Assembly (NCBI GenBank): GCA_029263275.1
Contig: JAJCXU010000409.1
Location: 1-9,443 of the forward strand
Source of the DNA: Ilumatobacter sp.
GTDB taxonomy: Bacteria; Actinomycetota; Acidimicrobiia; Acidimicrobiales; Ilumatobacteraceae
Reading direction: 5' to 3'
Length of the DNA: 9,443 bases
A program made the position numbers and the translations under genes. This document shows positions 4,978 through 9,443 of this stretch, piece after piece; within the stretch, counting starts at the first letter, position 1, and each line of letters begins with the position of its first letter. The notes under the pieces were generated by a model, which ran no database searches, was not told where the DNA came from, and was given only the letters and a program-made list of their open reading frames with translations.

Positions 4978-6339
4978 ATGTCGGTTTCTCGTTCGCGTTG
5001 GTGGGGTTTGGGTACGGCGGGGGCGGTGACCGCTGTTGCGCTGACTGGTTCGTTGGTGGTGTCGGGCGCTGGTTCGAGTGATGAGACGGTGTTCGTCCCA
5101 GTTGCACCGTGCCGTTTGGTGGATACGCGTCCCGATGTGCCGGGTCAGCCGGCGCTCAATGTCGGTCCTCGCGACACTCCGATTCCAGAGAATTCGCCGG
5201 TGGCGTTCACAGCATGGGCGACCGGCGATGATGACAGTCCATGTGAGATCCCGGTGTCGGCAACAGCGATTTCGACGAATGTGACGATCGTTGCGCCGTC
5301 GGCCGGGGGATATCTCACCCTGTATCCGGCCGATTTGGCGTCGCCTCCGAATGCGTCGAATTTAAACTTCGTGGCGAATCAGCCGGCGACACCGAACTCG
5401 GTGACGACGCCGTTGTCGCCGGCCGGAGCGTTCAAGGTCTTCAATAGGGTCGGCACGGTCCACGTGATCGTCGATATCAACGGCTATTTCCAGCCCTCCA
5501 CCAGCATCGGTTCCCAGGGCCCTCCGGGACCGGCAGGTGCCAAGGGAGATGCGGGCGCGAAGGGTGACCCCGGCGATGACGGTGTGTCTCCTGCGCAGGT
5601 GGTGTGGGTCGCCAAGTCTGGCGGCGATTTCACGTCGTTGTCGGCTGCGTTGCTGTCGATCAGCGATGCGACATCGCTGAAGCCATATGTGATCAAGGTC
5701 GCACCCGGCACCTATACCGAAACCAGCCCGATCGCGGTCGAGGACTTCGTCGATGTTGAAGGCTCGGGCCAAGACGTCACCAAGCTCACGTGCGCTTGTG
5801 CCTCCACGGATCACCAGGCGACCCTTTCGGCTGGCAACGTCACTGCTCAAGTGCGCGAGATCACGGTCGAGAACACAGGTGGTGGGGCAAAGGGAGTCGC
5901 GATCTCGACCACCGACGTGACCAACGGGTCCTTCTCACTTCGAGATGTCACAGCAGTCGCAACCGGCGGCACCGGTGACAACAGCGGTGTGTACAACACT
6001 CGGTCGACCGTGAGGATGAACGATGTCATCGTCAACAGCGACGGTGGTACCTACAGCCACGGCGTGGTGAACCTCATCTCGACCACGACCATGAACAACG
6101 TCATCGCCACTGCTACGGGCGGGAGCCTCGTGAACACCGGAATGTACAGCCTGCTCGACAGCGTGGTGACCGTTCACAATTCGAGCTTCACGGGCTCGAG
6201 CTTCAGTCTCACCAACGGCAATACCACTACGGTCAGGGTTGCCAACTCGCTGCTCAACGGCGGTATTAACGGAACCACGTTCGTGTGCGTGGGGACCCAT
6301 ACGGGTGCATTTGCTGCGCTCAACGCCACCTGCACCTGA
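4978..6339 (+). CDS. Secreted modular protein: N-terminal surface module, collagen-like Gly-X-Y segment, right-handed beta-helix
   Basis: A 453-residue secreted protein. Residues 1-33 form a signal peptide (basic SRSRWWG, then an Ala/Val/Thr-rich core). An N-terminal module (about 37-173) starts with FVPVAPCRLVDTRP and ends with VHVIVDINGYF. I recognise this as a recurring extracytoplasmic module of unknown function in environmental bacteria. Residues 178-201 are eight uninterrupted Gly-X-Y triplets (GSQ GPP GPA GAK GDA GAK GDP GDD), including the KGD/KGDP motifs favoured in bacterial collagens. The rest (about 208-440) opens with AKSGGDFTSLSAAL and VAPGTYTE, typical of pectin-lyase-like beta-helices. 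It has coils of about 25 residues, for example STVRMNDVIV at 343 and STTTMNNVIA at 368. Asn codons differ sharply between halves, and Leu129 is a rare TTA. No catalytic residues or LPxTG anchor are seen. A structural or adhesive role is an inference. Confidence 0.88.
   Translation: MSVSRSRWWGLGTAGAVTAVALTGSLVVSGAGSSDETVFVPVAPCRLVDTRPDVPGQPALNVGPRDTPIPENSPVAFTAWATGDDDSPCEIPVSATAISTNVTIVAPSAGGYLTLYPADLASPPNASNLNFVANQPATPNSVTTPLSPAGAFKVFNRVGTVHVIVDINGYFQPSTSIGSQGPPGPAGAKGDAGAKGDPGDDGVSPAQVVWVAKSGGDFTSLSAALLSISDATSLKPYVIKVAPGTYTETSPIAVEDFVDVEGSGQDVTKLTCACASTDHQATLSAGNVTAQVREITVENTGGGAKGVAISTTDVTNGSFSLRDVTAVATGGTGDNSGVYNTRSTVRMNDVIVNSDGGTYSHGVVNLISTTTMNNVIATATGGSLVNTGMYSLLDSVVTVHNSSFTGSSFSLTNGNTTTVRVANSLLNGGINGTTFVCVGTHTGAFAALNATCT
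5509..5580 (+). repeat. Coding repeat: eight collagen-type Gly-X-Y triplets
   Basis: Every third codon from 5509 is Gly for eight triplets, and a ninth Gly follows. The Pro and Lys-Gly-Asp content (GPP, GPA, AKGD, KGDP) matches bacterial collagen-like proteins, which trimerise without hydroxyproline. At 24 residues the stretch is short for a stable triple helix alone, so trimerisation would probably need help from the flanking domains. Confidence 0.8.
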
Positions 6340-6357
6340 TCAGCTGGGAGTTGTGCC

Positions 6358-6389
6358 AGGAGCGTGAGCGGACAGATCGCTTCGCTCCT
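6358..6389 (+). terminator. Candidate terminator hairpin after the collagen-like gene
   Basis: AGGAGCG (6358-6364) pairs with CGCTCCT (6383-6389). Inside it AGCG (6367-6370) pairs with CGCT (6378-6381), plus a G-U pair and a one-base bulge, leaving a 7-nt loop. That gives about 12 pairs starting 19 nt after the stop. No clear T-tract follows (CGTCATT), which is common for actinobacterial terminators. Confidence 0.5.
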
Positions 6390-6576
6390 CGTCATTCCAC
6401 ATGAATCTTCGCCTATCGGCGGTGTCACCATCGTGCCCCCGCCACGGTGGGACAGAAGGCATTGACACCCGTGCTCGCGAGTTGTTCGGCGACTGTCGCG
6501 ATACTGGACGAGGCCACATCGGCCAGAAGTCTCGTGACCCTGCCAACGCGGCACGGCGTACCGGGATGGCTCGCGA
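6390..6576. other. Gene-poor stretch between convergent collagen-like and azlD genes; possible decayed coding fragment on minus strand
   Basis: Nothing with a full domain is encoded here. On the minus strand, the frame from about 6570 to 6425 reads RLLADVASSSIATVAEQLA followed by STGVNAFCPTVAGA and then a TGA. The 'tvA..La.tGV.aF.PT' pattern is reminiscent of the strand-helix region of amidohydrolases such as GlcNAc-6-phosphate deacetylase. There is no start or preceding active-site motif, so if real it is a remnant; it may equally be chance. Confidence 0.2.
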
Positions 6577-6885
6577 TCAGCTGATGAGACGAGCGACAGC
6601 CGTCGACGCCGCGGCCAGGACAACGACGACGACAAACGGCGCACGACGCCACAGGGCGAACCCCGCAACGACCAACCCGACCAGTCGCGCATCGATCTCG
6701 ATCGATCGTCCATCGCCAACCGTCGACACGATGGCGAGCGCAGCGAGCAAGGCGGCGGGGAGCAGATCGACGACCCGCTCTACACCGCGCGGCAACGAGC
6801 GCGCGCCGAGCACCAGTGGCCCGGCTGACTTCATCGCAAACGTGCCCACCGTCATCACGATCAGCACAATCGTGGCGTCACTCAT
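6577..6885 (-). CDS. azlD: AzlD family branched-chain amino acid exporter small subunit
   Basis: A 102-residue membrane protein of the usual AzlD size. It has about four hydrophobic segments: IVLIVMTVGTFAMKSAGPLVLG near 6-27, LLPAALLAALAIVSTV near 41-56, ARLVGLVVAGFALW near 66-79, and FVVVVVLAAASTAVARL near 84-100. AzlD works with AzlC to export branched-chain amino acids or their toxic analogues (AzlCD/BrnFE family). The ATG at 6883-6885 overlaps the azlC stop by 4 bases (ATGA), so translation is probably coupled. The family call rests on size, hydrophobic pattern, the LP.....R.v.llP..LL..L spacing and the azlC neighbour. Confidence 0.88.
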   Translation of the reverse strand: MSDATIVLIVMTVGTFAMKSAGPLVLGARSLPRGVERVVDLLPAALLAALAIVSTVGDGRSIEIDARLVGLVVAGFALWRRAPFVVVVVLAAASTAVARLIS

Positions 6886-7625
6886 GATGGGACATCCTCA
6901 ACGGGGCGCTCGGTCACTCGGCCAGCAACGAGTGCACCGAGCATTGCGGCCAGGATCGGCACGCCCGCCGGTGTCATTGGAATGAGTATGACCGCGATCG
7001 ATGCACCAGCAACTGCGGTTCGGAGCTGAGGTCGGTGAGACAGTCGCGGCCACAAGAGCGCGAGAAATGCTGCTGGGCCGGCGGCATCGAGCCCGAGGTC
7101 GGTGATCAGGTCACCGGCCCCAGAAAACACGAGGTGTCCTGCGATGGTGGTCAAGTTCCAGACGACGAACACGCCGATGCCGGCGACCAGGTAGCCGTAG
7201 CGGCGGAGTTTGAGATCGGTCTGTGACGTGCCCACTGCGATCGACTCGTCGATCATCAGCTGCGACATCGCGGCGCGCTGCCAGAGTGCGCCAGTGAGCG
7301 CTGGCGCCATGATCACGCCGAACGCGAGCGATCGCACGTTGAGCAGTAGTCCGGCGACCGCTGCCGAGACGACCGAACCCCCATCGCCGAGAATCTCGGC
7401 GGCGGCGAACTGCGAGCTGCCACCGAAGATCAGCGTCGAGAAACCGATCGCCTCGAGCAGCGTCAACCCTGCACGCGCGGCGCTCGCTCCGAACACGATG
7501 CCGAACGGCGCGACCGCCGCAACGATCGACGCCGCCTGCCGATGGATCGCCCGTCGCACGCGAGCCGGGTCAGGCGCGACCTCGTGATCGCTGGAACCGG
7601 CCGACATGGCGCACAGTCTGCCCAC
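6882..7625 (-). CDS. azlC: AzlC family branched-chain amino acid exporter large subunit
   Basis: A 247-residue inner membrane protein. The N-terminal core reads RRAIHRQAASIVAAVAPFG followed by IVFGASAARAGLTLLEA, then GFSTLIFGGSSQFAAAEIL and LLLNVRSLAFGVIMAP. The GGSSQFA and LN.R motifs are hallmarks of AzlC. Further helices include YLVAGIGVFVVWNLTTIAG and VILIPMTPAGVPILAAMLGA. With AzlD it forms the proton-driven branched-chain amino acid (BrnFE-like) exporter. I placed the start at GTG 7623-7625 because GGGAG lies 9 nt upstream. ATG 7605-7607 is an alternative that removes six residues. No Lrp-type regulator gene is present in the window, although such exporters are often Lrp-controlled. Confidence 0.92.
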   Translation of the reverse strand: MGRLCAMSAGSSDHEVAPDPARVRRAIHRQAASIVAAVAPFGIVFGASAARAGLTLLEAIGFSTLIFGGSSQFAAAEILGDGGSVVSAAVAGLLLNVRSLAFGVIMAPALTGALWQRAAMSQLMIDESIAVGTSQTDLKLRRYGYLVAGIGVFVVWNLTTIAGHLVFSGAGDLITDLGLDAAGPAAFLALLWPRLSHRPQLRTAVAGASIAVILIPMTPAGVPILAAMLGALVAGRVTERPVEDVPS

Positions 7626-7682
7626 TCACGCTCGCTCCCACCCATCCCAACTCCTCCGCCCAACCTCCACCCATTCCTTCAC

Positions 7683-7718
7683 ACCCGTCCGCCGACCCGT
7701 CCGCCGACCCGTCCGCCG
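7683..7718. repeat. Three perfect tandem copies of a 12-bp unit (ACCCGTCCGCCG)
   Basis: ACCCGTCCGCCG occurs at 7683-7694, 7695-7706 and 7707-7718 with no mismatch. It starts 58 bases upstream of the azlC start, so it lies in the likely azlC promoter or leader region. On the minus strand it reads CGGCGGACGGGT. It could be an array of regulator sites, a slippage tract, or a degenerate coding remnant (Thr-Arg-Pro-Pro in one frame). Confidence 0.9.
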
Positions 7719-7847
7719 GAATTCGTGTCGAAGGTGCCCTCACTGGGCTGTTTGGCCACGAATCTCAGAAGATCAGGTGGGCGATGAGTTGGGGGCGGGT
7801 CGGCGCGGCACGGGGAATAGACGCGGATCGGGCATGGTTGTACTGAT

Positions 7848-7871
7848 GCTGCGCGCATTTCCGGGCGCAGC
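7848..7871 (+). promoter_or_regulatory. Leader hairpin abutting the lprG-like Shine-Dalgarno
   Basis: GCTGCGC (7848-7854) pairs perfectly with GCGCAGC (7865-7871) around a 10-nt loop. The Shine-Dalgarno GAGGAG (7872-7877) begins at the very next base, 5 nt before ATG 7883. A stem at this place could modulate ribosome access or stabilise the mRNA 5' end. Role inferred from position only. Confidence 0.35.
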
Positions 7872-7882
7872 GAGGAGACGAC

Positions 7883-8638
7883 ATGACCACATCACGCACA
7901 CAGACTCGCTGGCCTCGGCGGAGCGCTGCGCTGGCCGTTGCCGTGTTGCTGGGTGCGGCCTGCGGTGGAGGTGCCGACGCCGACGAGCCGACCGGGCCGA
8001 CACTTCCGGCCGACGCCGGCGCGATCCTCACCGCCTCCGCTGCAGCGATGGGCGATGTGACCAGCGTGCGCTTCGATCTGCGACGCGGTGGCGCGCCGGT
8101 CTACATCGATCAGTTCGAATCGATCGCCATCGATCGAGTTGTCGGCGAGTTCACCGTGCCCCAATCGGCCCAGGCCGCATTGGATGTCGAGGTCAACGAT
8201 TCACTGAAGACCCAGCTCGCAGCCATCGCGCTCGGTCCCGAGGTCTGGCTGTCGAACCCGATCACCGGCGAATTCGAGACGTTGCCCGACGGCTACGACA
8301 TCGACCCATCGCGCTTCTTCGACCCCGAGGATGGTTGGCGGCCGCTGCTGTCCGGCCTCGCTGACATCCAGCTCCTCGGACTCGAACAGCGCGACGGCGG
8401 CGAGCGATATCACGTGCGCGGGACTGCCACTGCCGCGCAGATGAAGATCATCACCGCGGGTCTCGTCGGCAACCAGGACGTCGAGATCGACTTCTGGATC
8501 CAGCCGGTCACCGGACTCGTGCGCAGCGCTGCGTTCACGACGATCGCACCGAATGAAGGTGGCGACGTTGATTGGACTCTCGAGCTCAGCCAGTACGGCG
8601 ACGAGTTCACGATCGTGCCGCCGGACGAGCTGAAGTGA
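7883..8638 (+). CDS. LppX/LprAFG-family lipoprotein (LprG-like)
   Basis: A 251-residue lipoprotein with a strong Shine-Dalgarno (GAGGAG, 5 nt spacing). The signal peptide (RTQTRWPRRSAALAVAVLLGAAC) ends in a lipobox-like LLGAAC with Cys27 as the lipidation site, followed by a GGGADADEPTGP linker. The mature domain (about 44-248) starts AILTASAAAMGDVTSVRFDLRR. It continues with DRVVGEFTVPQSAQAALDVEV, EVWLSNPITGEFETLP, WRPLLSGLADIQLLG, YHVRGTATAAQMKII and VDWTLELSQYGDEFTIVPP. This beta-strand order and the final 'l.lsdyg..v.I..P' are typical of the LppX/LprAFG fold, a half-barrel that binds lipid tails. In mycobacteria LprG works with the MFS protein P55 to move lipids to the outer envelope. The 4-base overlap with an MFS gene here is the same arrangement, which supports an LprG role. 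Confidence 0.88.
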   Translation: MTTSRTQTRWPRRSAALAVAVLLGAACGGGADADEPTGPTLPADAGAILTASAAAMGDVTSVRFDLRRGGAPVYIDQFESIAIDRVVGEFTVPQSAQAALDVEVNDSLKTQLAAIALGPEVWLSNPITGEFETLPDGYDIDPSRFFDPEDGWRPLLSGLADIQLLGLEQRDGGERYHVRGTATAAQMKIITAGLVGNQDVEIDFWIQPVTGLVRSAAFTTIAPNEGGDVDWTLELSQYGDEFTIVPPDELK

Positions 8639-9443
8639 CCGACGTTCCCACAGTGACTGAGTCGACGGGCGCCGCCGGCCGTTCGAGTCCGTCGCCGCGG
8701 GCGATTCTCTGGGCGGTTGGCTTCAGCGTGTTCGTTGCGGCCGACGACCTCACCGTCGTCTCGACGATGCTGCGACCGATCATCGGCGACCTCGGCCTCG
8801 TGCTGCCCGACGGCCTCGACGACGCGGCCTGGGTGGTCAACGCGTACCTGATCGCGTTCATCGCCGTGATGCCGATTGCAGGACGCATCAGTGATGTCAT
8901 CGGTCGACGCCGCACGTTTGTCCTCGCCTACCTCGTATTCATGGTCGGCACGATCTGGATTCCACTGTCGGATTCACTCGGCCCGTTTCTCGCCGGTCGT
9001 GTACTGACAGCAATCGGTGGCGGCGCCATGGTGCCGGTCGCACTCGCTGTGGTGGGCGACGTCTATTCCGAAGCAAAGCGGGCGCGGGCACTCGGAACAC
9101 TCGGCGCCATCGAAACGCTTGGCTGGGTGTGGGGGCCGCTGTATGGCGCCATGCTCGTGCGCTTCTTCGACTGGCGACTGCAGTTCTGGCTGAACGTGCC
9201 GTTGGCAGTCATCGGACTCATCGCCGTCTGGTGGGCGCTCGCCGAACACGATCGACCCGAGCGCACCACACGCGTCGACTGGGTCGGCGCGGGATTGCTC
9301 ACCACCGCGCTCGTCAGCCTCAATCTCGCGCTGCTCGGCTCTGCGGAAGTGCAGAGCGTGCAGGGTCTCGATCAGCTGACCGGCAACGGCGGGACCGATC
9401 TCCGGCTGCTCTATCCGGTGGCAGTCGTTGCGGGCGCGCTGTT
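8635..9443 (+). CDS. MFS transporter, DHA2/P55-like (3' partial, runs off the window)
   Basis: The open frame from GTG 8635-8637 to the window edge encodes 269 residues without a stop. The GTG overlaps the lipoprotein TGA by 4 bases (GTGA), so translation is coupled. Seen: TM1 with acidic pair Asp37-Asp38 in VFVAADDLTVVSTML; WVVNAYLIAFIAVMPIAG (TM2); MFS motif A GRISDVIGRRR (83-93); motif B region GRVLTAIGGGAMVPVAL around Arg122; motif C-like LGTLGAIETLGWVWGPLYGAM (153-173) with Glu160 in the helix; then FFDWRLQFWLNVPLAVIG, the DHA2-type loop before TM6. About 7 of an expected 12-14 helices are in view. Context with the LprG-like lipoprotein points to the Rv1410c/P55 type, implicated in lipid export, over a plain drug pump. 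Substrate inferred only. Confidence 0.88.
   Translation, partial: MTDVPTVTESTGAAGRSSPSPRAILWAVGFSVFVAADDLTVVSTMLRPIIGDLGLVLPDGLDDAAWVVNAYLIAFIAVMPIAGRISDVIGRRRTFVLAYLVFMVGTIWIPLSDSLGPFLAGRVLTAIGGGAMVPVALAVVGDVYSEAKRARALGTLGAIETLGWVWGPLYGAMLVRFFDWRLQFWLNVPLAVIGLIAVWWALAEHDRPERTTRVDWVGAGLLTTALVSLNLALLGSAEVQSVQGLDQLTGNGGTDLRLLYPVAVVAGAL

Larger units (their letters stand above)
7626..7882. other. Intergenic region between divergent azlC and lprG-like genes
   Basis: 257 non-coding bases serving both 5' ends. The azlC-proximal part (about 7626-7720) is strongly pyrimidine-rich on the plus strand (C/T blocks such as CCCATCCCAACTCCTCCGCCC) and contains three 12-bp tandem repeats. The lprG-proximal part holds a 7-bp hairpin directly before the Shine-Dalgarno. 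No confident -10/-35 pair was found for either gene; TACTGA at 7841-7846 is only a weak candidate. Confidence 0.5.

Noticed and set aside
6401..6985. 194-codon plus-strand frame over the intergenic region and azlD
   Set aside because: Arg/Thr/Ser-rich without domains; over azlD the minus frame has the membrane protein pattern.
7683..7718. CRISPR array
   Set aside because: Three adjacent 12-bp units with no spacers; far too short and contiguous for CRISPR.
7606..8364. 252-codon plus-strand frame starting in the azlC/lprG intergenic region
   Set aside because: Runs through the pyrimidine-rich repeats and continues as an Arg-rich shadow of the lipoprotein gene.

Overview
The window is high-GC DNA with short intergenic gaps, frequent GTG starts and 4-base stop/start overlaps, which fits an actinobacterium. 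The lprG/P55-like gene pair and a secreted protein opening with a FVPVAPCRLVDTRP-type module point towards a free-living Acidimicrobiia-like lineage. That placement is an inference; no rRNA or other taxonomic marker is present.

Layout. (1) Positions 1-98 are the 3' end of a gene whose product ends in a TrkA-C (RCK C-terminal)-like domain. (2) 155-1432 (+) is a class III PLP aminotransferase resembling glutamate-1-semialdehyde aminomutase. (3) 1465-3236 (-) is a two-gene ABC-2 exporter operon: an ATPase with an unusual proline-rich tail, then a six-helix permease, overlapping by 4 bases. (4) 3289-3975 (+) is a crotonase-fold enoyl-CoA isomerase/hydratase, divergent from the ATPase across only 52 bases. 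(5) 3995-4666 (-) is a secreted CAP/SCP (YkwD-like) protein. (6) 4978-6339 (+) is a secreted modular protein: signal peptide, N-terminal surface module, eight collagen-type Gly-X-Y triplets, then a right-handed beta-helix. (7) 6577-7625 (-) is an azlC-azlD pair, a branched-chain amino acid exporter. (8) 7883-9443 (+) is a LppX/LprAFG-type lipoprotein translationally coupled to a DHA2-like MFS transporter that runs off the window. This matches the lprG-P55 arrangement of mycobacteria.

The genes form independent short transcription units rather than one pathway. Three units (ABC-2 exporter, AzlCD, LprG-MFS) are membrane export systems and two genes encode secreted surface proteins, so the segment leans towards envelope and transport functions. 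I see no CRISPR array, tRNA, rRNA, insertion sequence or phage gene.

No clearly new system stands out. The best leads are: the lprG-P55-like operon in a probably non-mycobacterial genome; the collagen/beta-helix protein, whose two halves differ sharply in codon choice; three start codons preceded at 6-7 nt by a TANNNT box, suggesting leaderless transcripts; and two short 12-bp tandem repeats in intergenic regions.
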